Positions 54,141 through 64,000 of a stretch of DNA of 64,000 bases are shown piece after piece (the stretch's first letter is position 1; every line of letters begins with the position of its first letter). Under the pieces are notes generated by a model. It worked only from the letters and a program-made list of their open reading frames with translations, was not told where the DNA came from and did not search any database. A program made the translations under genes and the position numbers. Source of the DNA: Stomoxys calcitrans (lineage: Eukaryota; Arthropoda; Insecta; Diptera; Muscidae); contig NC_081553.1 of the NCBI RefSeq assembly GCF_963082655.1, positions 154,102,441-154,166,440 on the forward strand, in the 5' to 3' direction.

Positions 54141-55217
54141 ACGTTCATGGCGAATATGGCCAGATCAGTAGATATCTGAATATAATCCCATTTAGACCGA
54201 TCTTCCGATTTAAGGTCTTAAATCCATAAAAGCCGCATTTGTTGCTTGATTTCGCTATTATTTGAAAGAAGCAGTTATGCTATTTCACCCGCTATCTAAA
54301 CCGAATATGGTTCATATCGAACCATTTTTAGATACTTTAAGACACATGAACAGAATGCATTGGCATTGCATATTGATATTCAAAGCGGAGCTGCACAGAG
54401 ATATAATGACCAAAGGAAGATGATAATGAAGACAGATTTTTTCACCTTTTCTATGCAGTTTGTTTCAATTTCGTTATTTTGGTTGCATAGTTACAGCCAA
54501 ATAAAGCGACCGACTGAGTCCAATAAAACTTGTAACATTTTCTCACTTTTTCTTTGGAAATCTATTTATCTATCTATATCTAAAGGGTGATTTTTTTGAG
54601 GTTAGGATTTTCATGCATTAGTATTTGACAGATCTCGTGGGATTTCAGACATGGTGTCAAAGAGAAAGATGCTCAGTATGCTTTGACATTTCATCATGAA
54701 TATACTTACTAACGAGCAACGCTTGCAAATCATTGAATTTTATTACCAAAATCAGTGTTCGGTTCGAAATGTGTTCATTCACCGTAACGTTGCGTCCAAC
54801 AGCATCTTTGAAAAAAAACGTTCATGGCGAATATGGCCAGATCAGTAGATATCTGAATATAATCCCATTTAGACCGATCTTCCGATTTAAGGTCTTAAAT
54901 CCATAAAAGCCTCATTTGTTGCTTGATTTCGCTATTATTTGAAAGAAGCAGTTATGCTATTTCACCCGCTATCTAAACCGAATATGGTTCATATCGAACC
55001 ATTTTTAGATACTTTAAGACACATGAACAGAATGTATTGGCATTGCATATTGATATTCAAAGCGGAGCTGCACAGAGATATAATGACCAAAGGAAGATGA
55101 TAATGAAGACAGATTTTTTCACCTTTTCTATGCAGTTTGTTTCAATTTCGTTAATTTGGTTGCATAGTTACAGCCAAATAAAGCGACCGACTGAGTCTAT
55201 TTATCTATCTATATCTA
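54141..55217. repeat. Tandem duplication of about 677 bp with truncated mariner derivative
   Basis: Unit 1 flank (54141-54582) is repeated at 54818-55217 almost exactly; unit 2 lacks 42 bp (from TGAGTC onward). Unit 1 ends in a truncated mariner derivative (54583-54817). The junction shares the three bases ACG (54818-54820) between the derivative and the flank start. The flanks carry AT-rich sequence with a 76-codon and a 62-codon frame that I regard as non-coding. Confidence 0.85.
54583..54817. mobile_element. Truncated mariner derivative in unit 1
   Basis: Begins AAGGGTGATTTTTTTGAGG after a TA, has the about 190-bp arm, then enters the internal transposase piece in the order seen at 20.3 kb (CCGTAACGTTGCGTCCAACAG) and stops after an A-run at the duplication junction. 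Confidence 0.8.
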
Positions 55218-55824
55218 AAGGGTGATTTTTTTGAGGTTAGGATTTTCATGCATTAGTATTTGACAGATCTCGTGGGATTTCAGACATGGTGTCAAAGAGA
55301 AAGATGCTCAGTATGCTTTGACATTTCATCATGAATATACTTACTAACGAGCAACGCTTGCAAATCATTGAATTTTATTACCAAAATCAGTGTTCGGTTC
55401 GAAATGTGTTCAAATTTTGACAAATTTTGTTCAGCGATGAGGCTCATTTCTGGTTGAATGGCTACGTAAATAAGCAAAATTGCCGCATTTGGAGTGAAGA
55501 GCAACCAGAAGCCGTTCAAGAACTGCCCATGCATCCCGAAAAATGCACTGTTTGGTGTGGTTTGTACGCTGGTGGAATCATTGGACCGTTTTTTTTCAAA
55601 GATGCTGTTGGACGCAACGTTACGGTGAATGAACACATTTCGAACCGAACACTGATTTTGGTAATAAAATTCAATGATTTGCAAGCGTTGCTCGTTAGTA
55701 AGTCTATTCATGATGAAATGTCAAAGCATACAGAGCATCTTTCTCTTTGACACCATGTCTGAAATCCCACGTGATCTGTCAAATACTAATGCATGAAAAT
55801 CCTAACCTCAAAAAAATCACCCTT
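55218..55824. mobile_element. 607-bp mariner derivative, second full copy
   Basis: TA-flanked (55216-55217 and 55825-55826), same length and arms as the copy at 20.3 kb, with the internal piece readable on the plus strand (55427-55750; FSDEAHFWLNGYVNKQNC, CTVWCGLYAGGIIGPFFF). It lies 4 bases inside a Helitron-like 5' terminus (55214). Relative to its own flank, the interior is inverted compared with the truncated copy in unit 1. Confidence 0.85.
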
Positions 55825-55826
55825 TA

Positions 55827-56720
55827 TATATATAAAATGAATTTGTGTTTGTTTGTTTGTGGGTTTGTAAATTTGTTTGTTCCGTATAGACTCAAGAACG
55901 GCTGAACCGATTTCTTTGAAATTTTCACAGATTGTGGGGAGTGGTCCGGAAAGAGCAATAGGCTATATAAGTTTTTGATATTGCAAGGGGGGCGGACTCT
56001 CCTACTTACCCCAAAAGAACCACCCAAAACTAAAAGTGGACCGATTGGGACAATATGAGACTTAAATGAAAGGTATTCAAAAGTAGAGTACGATTTCCAT
56101 ATTAAAAATTGAGTTCAAGTAATTGGGGGGCCGCCCCGACCCCAAAACCCCCCAATTTGGTTTATTGGACGATAATGACAATATAGGGCTCGAATGAAAG
56201 GTATTCGCGAGAAGATTACGAATATGGTCAGGAAGGAGGTATAGGCTATGTAATTTGTTGATGTTGGAAGGGGGCGAATCCTCCCCCGTTATCACAAAAA
56301 CACCACCCAAAAGTATCCAAGGGGTAGCCCAAGCCCGAAAACTGCTCCAAATAAACATATTGGACGTATATATCAATGAAAGGTATTCGGGTGTAGACTA
56401 CGAATATGACATACAAAACGAGGTCCAAGTAATTGATAGTCGCCCCATCCCCGATAAGCTCCCCAAATGGGAATACTACTCAATCATAGCTTGATGAAAC
56501 TCAAATGATAGGCATTTGAGAGCAGACTACGTATATGACATTAAATGGGGGAATCAAATAATAGATTTTTTTGAGTTGAGTGCGTCATTTAAATTTATGC
56601 TCAAGTGGCATGTGGCGCACAACCCTCATATAGACGCCCTCCATCAAACGGCTGTCTACACCAATCATGACAATATGAGGTTAAATTAAAGGTATAAGGT
56701 TGTGTACTGCGAATCTGATA
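55827..56720 (+). mobile_element. Helitron-like element, 5' part
   Basis: After the mariner derivative the Helitron 5' terminus continues: TATATATAAAATGAATTTG, a GTTTG-rich stretch, CGGCTGAACCGATTTC, and reverse-complement units of the tandem array at 38.5-40.5 kb (CAATATGAGACTTAAATGAA, GAATGAAAGGTATTCG). With TC at 55214-55215 the end reads A then TCTA-TATATATAAAATG once the insertion is set aside. A 3' CTAG end is not found; sequence decays after about 56700. Confidence 0.6.
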
Positions 56721-57059
56721 TCATTATTTTGCTCATATATCACCTCACTCCATAACGGTGATCAATTATAATGACCTAATGGGACACTGTGTGATTTAAT
56801 TAATGTGTAGGCCGCCATAGCCCCGAAATTATAACATTTAGCGAGAAAGCAGGAGTTACAAAACTTAACGGTAGGGTTGCAACCATTTTTAGCTCACCGA
56901 TAGACGAGACCAAACGACGTGTTGCTGGGCAACACTTTTTTGTTCAAGAGTTTTACACGGTAAGAATTATCGCCACCGCACCAAATATATAGACTGGCAA
57001 ATTAGTTTTTTACCACAGAAAATCGGTTAATATGGCAATTTAATATGATTTAAAAACAA

Positions 57060-58150
57060 GTAAAAAAGCGTTAAGTTCGGCCGGGCCGAACTTTGGATAC
57101 CCACCGCCTCGGGTATATATGTAAACCACCTTTCATTAAAACTCGGTGAAAATATTATACCTTATGTCCCATAGCAGTTATATCGAAATATGTTCCGATT
57201 TGCACCAAATACTAATAAATACAAGTCATTCAAATGTACATAACAAAAAAGAGATCTTTTTAGAAGCTATATCTAAAAATAAACCGATCTGAACCATATA
57301 CGACATGGATGTCGAAAAGCCGAACATAAGTCACTGTGTCAAATTTCATTGAAATCGGATTATAAATGCGCCTTTTATGGGGCCAAGACTTTAAATCGAG
57401 ATATCGGTCTACATGGCAGCTATATCCAAATCTGGACCGATTTGGGCCAAGTTGCAGAAAAATGTCGAAGAGCCTAACACAAAGCACTGTCCCAAATTTC
57501 GGCGAAATCGGACCTAAATGCGCCGTTTATGGATCCAAAACCTAAAATCCAGAGATCAATTTATTTGACAGCTACATTCAAATCTGGACCGATCTGTGCG
57601 AAATTGCAGAAGTATGTCAAGTGGCTTAACTTAACTCACTGTCCTAAATTTCGGGGCCATTGGACAATAAATGCGCATTTTATGGGCCTAAGACCTTAAA
57701 TCGGAGGATCGGTCTATATGGCAGCTATATCCAAATCTGGACCGATCTGAGCCAAATTGGCGAAGTATTTTGAAGGGCCTTACACAGGTCCCTGTCCCAA
57801 ATTTCAGCAAAATCGATTAATAAATGTGGCTTTTATGGGCCTAAGACCCTACATCGGCGGATCAGTCTATATGGTGGATATATCAAGATATAGTCCGATA
57901 TAGCCCATCTACGAACTGAACCTGCTACTGGACAAAAAAAAGAATCTGTGCAAAGTTTCAGCTCAATATCTCTATTTTAAAGATTGTAGCGTGATTTCAA
58001 CAGACAGATAAACAAACGGACAGACATGTTTAGATCGTCTTAGATTTTTACGTTGATCAAGAATAGGGTCGGAAATGGATATTTTGATATGTTGCAAACG
58101 GAATGACAAAATGAATATACCCGCATCCTTCGGTGATGGGTATAAAAACA
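57060..58150 (+). repeat. mini-me/DINE-like repeat, copy 6 (long form)
   Basis: Opens with a perfect 21-bp palindrome (57073-57093; centre GTTCGGCCGGGCCGAAC) and GATACCCACCGCCTCGGG. It has four or so tandem body units with ATGGCAGCTATATCCAAATC and CTGTCCCAAATTTCGGC, then GACAGATAAACAAACGGACA, the core CATGTTTAGATCGTCTTAGA and the end ATACCCGCATCCTTCGGTGA with GGGTATAAAA. It is the most complete copy in the window. Confidence 0.7.
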
Positions 58151-58354
58151 GACTAAATGATGACTTTAATAGGTAGTCGTACCATATGATCAACTCTAAG
58201 CGAGTAGCACTAACATTTAAATTAGCGTCATCTGGCAGTCTTCAACTGAAATTGTTTGATCCAATTGAAACATGAACAGAGAGAGGGCAGAGTGGCACAA
58301 ATTAATCATCAGCATGTATCTTTGTTGTGACAAACTATCGGTCCTTTGAATAAA

Positions 58355-59215
58355 AAACAAGTAAAAGCGTGCTAAGTTCGATCGGGCCGAATCTTACATA
58401 CGCTCCACCATGGATCGCATTTATCGAGTTCTTTTCTCCGCATCTCTTCTTAGGTAAAAAAGGATATAAGAAAAGATTTGCTCTGCTATTAGAGCGATAT
58501 CAAGATATGGTCCGGTTTGGATCACAATTAAACTATATGTTGGAGACCTGTGTAATATGTCAGCCAATTCGAATAAGAATTGCGCCCTTTGGGGGCTCAA
58601 GAATAAAATAGAGAGATCGATTTATATGGGAGCTGTATCGGGCTATAGACCGATTCAGACCATAATAAACACGTATGTTGATGGTCATGAGAGGATCCGT
58701 CGTACAAAATTTCAGGCATCGGATAATAATTGCGACCTCTAGAAACTCAAGAAGTCAAGTCCCCAGATCTGTCTATATGACAGCTATATCAGGTTATGAA
58801 CCGATTTGAATCATACTTGGCACAGTTGTTGGATATCACAACAAAATACTTCGTGCAAAAATTCATTGAAATCGGAAAAGAATTGCGCCCTCTATAGACT
58901 CAAGAAGTCAAGACCCAAGATCGGTTTATATGGCAGCTATATCAAAACATGGACATTTACAATACCAACCAATCTACACTAATAAGAAGTATTTGTGCAA
59001 AATTTCAAGCGGGTAGCTTTACTCCTTCGGAAGTTATCGTGCTTTCGACAGACAGACAGACGGACGGACGGACATGGCTAGATCGACATAAAATGTCGCG
59101 ACGATCAAGAATATATGTACTTTATGGGGTCTCAGACGAATATTTCGAGTAGTTTCAAACAGAATGACGAAATTAGGATGGGGGTATCATCCTATGGTAG
59201 AGGGTATAAAAATAA
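58355..59215 (+). repeat. mini-me/DINE-like repeat, copy 7
   Basis: Starts with a decayed palindrome (TTCGATCGGGCCGAA), TACGCTCCACCATGGATCGC, repeated body units, a clear GACAGACAGACGGACGGACG tract, the core CATGGCTAGATCGACATAAA, and the end CATCCTATGGTAGAGGGTAT. It matches copy 1 at 19.5 kb more closely than copy 6. Confidence 0.7.
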
Positions 59216-59219
59216 AATA

Positions 59220-59400
59220 TAGGAGTATAGGAAGGACCTAAAAGCAAAAAATTCGGTATCGAATTCTGGGGTGGGATGCCTAGGAGAGCCGCCCGCCCCC
59301 AAAACCCGGCAAAATAATTTATAGACCAACCACTACAATATGGGACTCAAATTAAACCGTGGGATAGAGGCATTCTTCCGCCACAATACATACGATATTG
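59220..59400 (+). mobile_element. Helitron-like array fragment
   Basis: CCGCCCGCCCCCAAAACCCGG and ACCACTACAATATGGGACTC match the tandem-array units at 55.9-56.5 kb. No end is visible. Confidence 0.4.
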
Positions 59401-59494
59401 CATGAACATCTTGCGGTAAAAAAGGTTTGTTCTCGTTAAATTCTACACAATTTTACAATCGTTCATGACGATTAGTGCAACAAAAAAAAAAAAA

Positions 59495-59735
59495 ATCACG
59501 GATCTATGGGTCTTCAAAGACGAGCCAAATCCAACGAAAGTTTTTAGTGGAGATGCACTTCGAAGCAAACGGCGGCTGTTCCGCTCGAACAACGTAAGAC
59601 GGTCAAGTCTTCAAAGAAGTTCGAAAATATAATAAAAGAAAACGAATCATTGTTCACTATGACAATGAGAGCCCTCACACATCAGCTCAAATCGGAGCAT
59701 TTTTGACCGGCCAAAACCTCAACGTTAGAGAAAAA
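59495..59735 (+). pseudogene. mariner transposase relic
   Basis: Translation, with at least two frame shifts, gives ITDLWVFKDEPNPTKVFSGD, then AAVPLEQRKTV, then RIIVHYDNESPHTSAQIGAF. These are the middle blocks of mariner (DD34D) transposases; the aspartate in HYDN is the second catalytic residue. It differs from the DD41D-type piece at 20.3 and 55.4 kb. No inverted termini were found around it. Confidence 0.65.
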
Positions 59736-59739
59736 ATTT

Positions 59740-60375
59740 AAATAAAAATAATAAAAACTAGAATTAAAAGAAATTTCATTTCGAAATTTTTGTTAAATGT
59801 TTGTATTTCGAAAAAATTTTTTATTAATTTTTTTTTTTTTGGTTATTTTATGAAAAAATAACACTGCGATTCGGTCTATAAAGAAATTTTTTTTTAATTT
59901 TGTGTTTAAAAATGTAAAAAAAAAATTAATTAAATATTTGTCCACAGAAAATCTCATTGAAATTTAATCTTAGAACTAATTTCATTAAAATGTTTCTTTG
60001 AAGTTTTATCTTTACATAGAAAACAATTCATTTTGTTTTTGGAATTGTGTACACATTAGACCAATGGGTTTCATGTTTGTTTTTATTTAGAATAGAAAAG
60101 CAAAATAAAAAGACTTTAAAAAAGTTTAGACAAAATATAGTGTCGCAAAATGCATTGAACAGTCACAAACATTCACTGAAATTTAGAAAACGTGACGCTG
60201 AAATTCTTTCTTTAGAGAAAATTTCATTAAAATTTGTTTAGAAAAAAATGTCATTGATATTTTGTTTTTTGTAAGAATTTTATTACAATATTGTCTTTAA
60301 TAATAAGTTTATTTCACATATTTTTTCTTTATACAAAATAATTTTGAGGGGGGAGGGAGGGCTACGTCCCTGTTT
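59740..60375 (+). repeat. AT-rich repeat ending in GGCTACGTCCCTG, second copy
   Basis: Degenerate units of AAAATTTCATTAAAATTT and AGAATTTTATTACAATATTG run to AAAATAATTTTGAGGGGGG and GGCTACGTCCCTG, the same end as at 33.77 kb. Confidence 0.5.
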
Positions 60376-60384
60376 TCTTGGTCG

Positions 60385-60810
60385 TCATGACATCTTAAGT
60401 CGATCTAACCGTGTCTGTCCATCCACATCCAGACGGACGGTCTGTTTGTTTAAACCACGACAGCGTTAAAACGAATAAAGCAATTCGCTTGAAATTTTGC
60501 AGTAATACTTCCTATAAATATGGATTGTTAAGGATTTAATATGAGCTACGTCGGCCATATAAACCAATTACTCGATTCTACTTCTTCAGCCCCTAGAGGG
60601 CGCAGTTCTTGCCCGATTTGGCTGAAATTGAGTAATGCTCCCTCCTGTGATCTCCAACATCCTTGCTATGTATGATTCGTACCGGACCTGATTAACCTCA
60701 TTAAGCTCCCATATAATCCGATTCTTATCCGATTTGGCTGATATATTGCATAACGGTCTCTATTATGACCTCCAAAATTCTTGTTGAGATGTATACTGAA
60801 TACTGAATTT
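60385..60810 (-). repeat. mini-me/DINE-like repeat, copy 8
   Basis: Minus-strand copy: the core (AAGTCGATCTAACCGTGTC), a GACR tract in complement (GTCTGTCCATCCACATCC, GACGGACGGTCTG), then CTCGATTCTACTTCTTCAGC and CCCTAGAGGGCGCAGTTC. Ends are missing. Confidence 0.55.
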
Positions 60811-60825
60811 CCCATGTATATTCTA

Positions 60826-61097
60826 TTAAGGAACAAGGAATACTTCTCTCGTATTAATGAGTGCAATTCGATAAAAGTTTAAGCTCAATGTTAAGAACCC
60901 CCTTTTTTGTGCCGAACGGTGTACCGCATAGCGACACCACTTGTAGAGAAGTTTTAACATGGCAGGATACCTCAAAAATGTAGCCAGTAATAGTAAGGTG
61001 TTACCAGTCGTTGACATTTATTCTGATGTTCACGTAGGGATTTTACCCAAGCGTTTGGCGTCATAGGTGGACATGCTAACCTCTGCGCCACGGAGGC
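60826..61097 (-). mobile_element. tRNA-derived SINE with promoter
   Basis: On the minus strand GGAGGCCTCCGTGGCGCAG, then AGGTTAGCATGTCC forms a tRNA-like head with a Pol III box A (TGGCGCAGAGG) near 61080; the box B position is degenerate (GGGTAAAATCC, near 61035). The body continues with a GGTACACCGTTCGGCAC block and CATTGAGCTTAAACTTTTATC, and it matches the fragment at 34.55 kb. Confidence 0.65.
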
Positions 61098-61189
61098 CTC
61101 CACCTCACCTTACATACATATTGCAAAGCTCAGTCGATTGCTGTTTTTAAACTCGGGAAGTCACCATTTTTAAAGTAGGCGTTAAGTCG

Positions 61190-64000
61190 AACGGACGTGT
61201 TTTCATTTCGCTCCTCAAAGAAAAATATCCGTTTCTCGGAATAGGTACTACCTATTACGAAAACATTTTAAAGCCTTTTTGGAGGAGGTTCAAAATTAAC
61301 TCCAAAGACGCAACAGCAGCGGTGGTGGCGTCAGACCGCAGCATGTTGTCATCCCCTCCTATAGATGTGAGTTCCTTGGACCTCTAGTCGAGAGTAATGC
61401 TTCGAGCGCCCAACTGGTCGTCGGACTAATTAATGAGAAAGAGACGGATAAACGAGAGGGATGCATAGTTCGACCCCAGCTATTAAGTAAAGGTGGCGTT
61501 TCCAACTCGGATTCAGACAGCGACCGTGTCAATGAAACAGCCATCGCAGCCGAATAGAGAGATGAAGGCAACGGGATGACGGCAGAAATGAGCGATGGTT
61601 TTGCTAAGCTCACAAGCAGGCTGGGAAAGCGATCCGGGGCACAATCAGGCAAAATTGCAGGATGCTGAAAGGGATAGAACTGACATTCCATGCACTTCCA
61701 CGGAAGCTGGAAAGAGAGAAACAGATCTCCCGAAGAGCATAACACTGCTAAAATGTTGAAGAAGAAAAATAGTTCCCCGCTTTCAAGAACTCTGGGAAGA
61801 CCAAGCAAGCCCCCCGTAATGGAGAGACCAGACAGTGTCCTGAGGAGCGATAAAAAGTCGTAGCAGGATCGAAAGAAGCACGCGCGGCCCCTGAGTCTTT
61901 TGGGGGACCATAACTTCTAAAAGGATATCACAGTCATTACGGAAGGAGAAGTTGGTCGCTGAGTAAGGTAAGCGGCCGCCCTCTTACGCTGAAGTGGCAA
62001 GTAAGCACAACAGAGATGAGCTGACTTATGCAGTCATCGATATCGGCTGTGCATCCGGTAGGATTCCACAAGATCGTCGGTCTCAGGTGAGGCATTTGGT
62101 AAACGATCGGGTTATCAAACATGAATTGAACTCTGCAGAGGATCCACCCATACTAGTTATGAGCTGTGAGTACTTTGAGTCAGTGGAATGTATTGATACC
62201 GTCAAAAAGTTCGTTGGAGAAAATCAGCAAGGGCAAGATTCATATTGCCTTAATTCAGGAGCCATGGACGACCCAGAACATAGTTTCTGGACTGAACCAT
62301 ATCAACTACCAATTATTCTATGCTAACACTGGTACTCCTGCGGTATTTATCACAAAAATTTAAATTATGTATTTTCCACAGATGCGGAGCATCACTCTAT
62401 CTGTCTTTCGACTCTCCGACACCGCCACCCACGTCGGAGCTGTAACGGTTGGTGAGAAAAGCGACAGGATGTGAGGTACTAATAAGTTGCAATGCGAACT
62501 CTTACCACATTTCGTGGCGTAGTATCAACATTAATGTGTGTAAAAAGTGGGGCCAAGCCCTGGCAGAATTCTTGAATACTAACGACCTAATAACACATAA
62601 TAGGATTAGGGGGGAGGTTTTAGATGTGACAATATAGTCGATTGGAGGGTCTCCATGGAGCATTTCTTCTCAGACCATTGCTACATTAGGTTAGAATAGC
62701 TCGTCCAGCGCCGAATCCGATAAGCTTCCATAATAAGTTGAAAACCAACTGGCCAAAATTCCGAAGACGACTGAGAAGAAGACTTGGGCAAGATAATTTA
62801 CATTGTCCAAGTATATTGATGTCTACAGGATTACGACTGCACGGGGAAGGAAATCAGCCCAAGAAATACCTTGGATGACCGGGGATTGGGATGTGTATTA
62901 CACACGGCTCAAGGAATACAATACGAAACTGACCACCTTTAAGATGAAAAAGTTTCTCTCAAAAACCTATGTCGAAACTGAAACTTTTGTAGACGACATG
63001 GGAGTGAGAGCAGAGACGACGGAGGACATGTTGAGGCTTTTGATGAAAACCCATTTTCCACAGGATACAAAGGGTCTCACGGAGACTCCGGAATCTTGGA
63101 ATAATGATGTTGATCGAAGGTTTAAAATAGCCTTAGCCATATGCTAAGGAACAGGTGGATAAATTGCTGGTCCCATGACATAAATATAAGGGAGAAAGTG
63201 GCACAAGGCACGCCACAGTGGGGCATTTTATCGCCACTCCTTTGGGTGACCACCATAAGTAACCGATTATGGATGCTGGCCGAGGAGGAATTTGAACCCG
63301 TATGCTATGCAGACGATGTTATAAAACTTCTTAGGTTTAAAAATCCGAACCAGCTATGCAGAAGGGCCGAAAGGGTCTTGCATATCGCATATGACTGAAC
63401 TAGACCCAGAGGTCTCAATGTTAACCCAGACAAGACAGGAATATGCCTGTTCACGAGGAAGACTAAGGTGGGCCAATTTAATGCACCACGTTTCCTCAAT
63501 AGAACGATTTCGATATCTGACAAGGTCAAATACTTAGGAGTGATCTTGGATAGGAAACTTAATTGGAAGTGTCACATTCAGGAGCGTACTGAAAAGGCTC
63601 AGAGATGTTGGACATTATGTAGATGGGCCGTAGGCTCGAAATGGGTCTGAATCCGAGGATAGTCCACTGTACTTACTAACGCCTCAGTAGTTTGGTAGAC
63701 TGATATGAAGAAAAAGTGCAACGCTAGGACTATACAGCAAGTTCAGATAACATGTTGTTTTGGCATAGGCGGAGCGATGAGGACCACGCCCACACTGGAG
63801 ACAATCCTAGATATCCGACCCATTGACATACAGATTAAATGTGAGGCAGCCACTGCGGCAAAGACACTTAAGGTGATGGGAGAATGGATTGTGGATGAGA
63901 GCTGCTCATACCATCGCGGTATAATTGAGGCGACGATAGAAAACCTGGTAGGAAGGGATGGGGTTTCCGATCGGATGCCTGAGATGACACTTGAGGTCTA
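61190..64000 (+). pseudogene. Family-A I-group LINE, copy 4, runs off the window
   Basis: Plus-strand pieces: ORF1 start (about 61215; ISVSRNRYYLLRKHFKAFLEE region and ASDRSMLSSPPID), ORF1 end (61994-62326; LTYAVIDIGCASGRIPQD), endonuclease start (about 62190; GKIHIALIQEPWTTQN, SGLNHINYQLFYANTG), a short RT piece (62803-63147; VETETFVDDMGVRAETTEDML), palm (63141-63398; VAQGTPQWGILSPLLW, EPVCYADDVIKLLRF) and thumb (63468-63650; KYLGVILDRKLNWKCHIQER; then RPIDIQIKCEAATAAKTL). The YADD box is intact but the frame is broken repeatedly. RNase H would lie beyond 64000. Confidence 0.75.

Noticed and set aside
54360..54590. 76- and 62-codon repeated frames (also at 55037) as a gene pair
   Set aside because: They are copies made by the tandem duplication, lie in AT-rich repeat sequence and have no protein-like features.

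Overview
The window looks like a repeat-rich piece of a higher-fly (calyptrate, probably muscid, Stomoxys- or Musca-like) nuclear genome. Reasons: several BEL/Pao retrotransposons of insect type; at least four families of non-LTR retrotransposon; Helitron-like elements; mariner remnants; tRNA-derived SINEs; many copies of a fly-typical interspersed repeat with a GACR-rich tract, a conserved core and a TATATA run (mini-me/DINE-like); and short introns with GT/AG borders. No prokaryotic gene is visible. The species is inferred, not proven.

Layout. 1-5.8 kb: a decayed BEL/Pao element on the minus strand (BEL-1), with an opposite-strand LTR at its right edge. 6.1-16.1 kb: a second decayed minus-strand BEL element (BEL-2) split by an apparently intact plus-strand PHD-ORF1 (CR1-like) retrotransposon at 10.2-14.16 kb. 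16.3-16.7 kb: two small exon-like blocks with good splice signals, probably the 3' end of a host gene. 17.4-21.2 kb: LINE tail, a tandemly duplicated about 0.5-kb repeat whose two copies carry different insertions (a mini-me-like repeat and a 607-bp mariner derivative). 21.2-26.9 kb: minus-strand RNase H-bearing I-group LINE (family A) with an unusual 120-bp tandem array in ORF1. 27.39-30.01 kb: the best host gene, four coding exons for a 408-residue protein of unknown function. 30.2-38.1 kb: LINE, SINE and mini-me-like fragments. 38.2-40.8 kb: a Helitron-like element filled with a higher-order tandem repeat. 41.19-49.31 kb: a very young env-bearing BEL element (BEL-3) with near-identical LTRs, a 5-bp target duplication and one frame break. 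49.6-52.9 kb: an RTE-type LINE split by a second family-A copy. 54.1-56.7 kb: a microhomology-bounded tandem duplication carrying two mariner derivatives in opposite internal orientation, beside a Helitron-like end. 57-64 kb: mini-me-like repeats, a mariner transposase relic, a SINE and a third family-A copy that runs off the window.

How it fits together: nearly everything is transposable-element DNA in nested layers, and several nests give a relative order of insertion (CR1-like into BEL-2; mini-me-like and mariner derivative into sister copies of one tandem repeat; family A into RTE; mariner derivative into Helitron). The host content I can support is one four-exon gene, whose second intron ends in Helitron-like sequence directly at the 3' splice site, and a possible terminal exon pair at 16.3-16.6 kb. 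Most coding relics are broken; only the CR1-like ORF1/ORF2 pair and the two long BEL-3 frames look capable of making long proteins.
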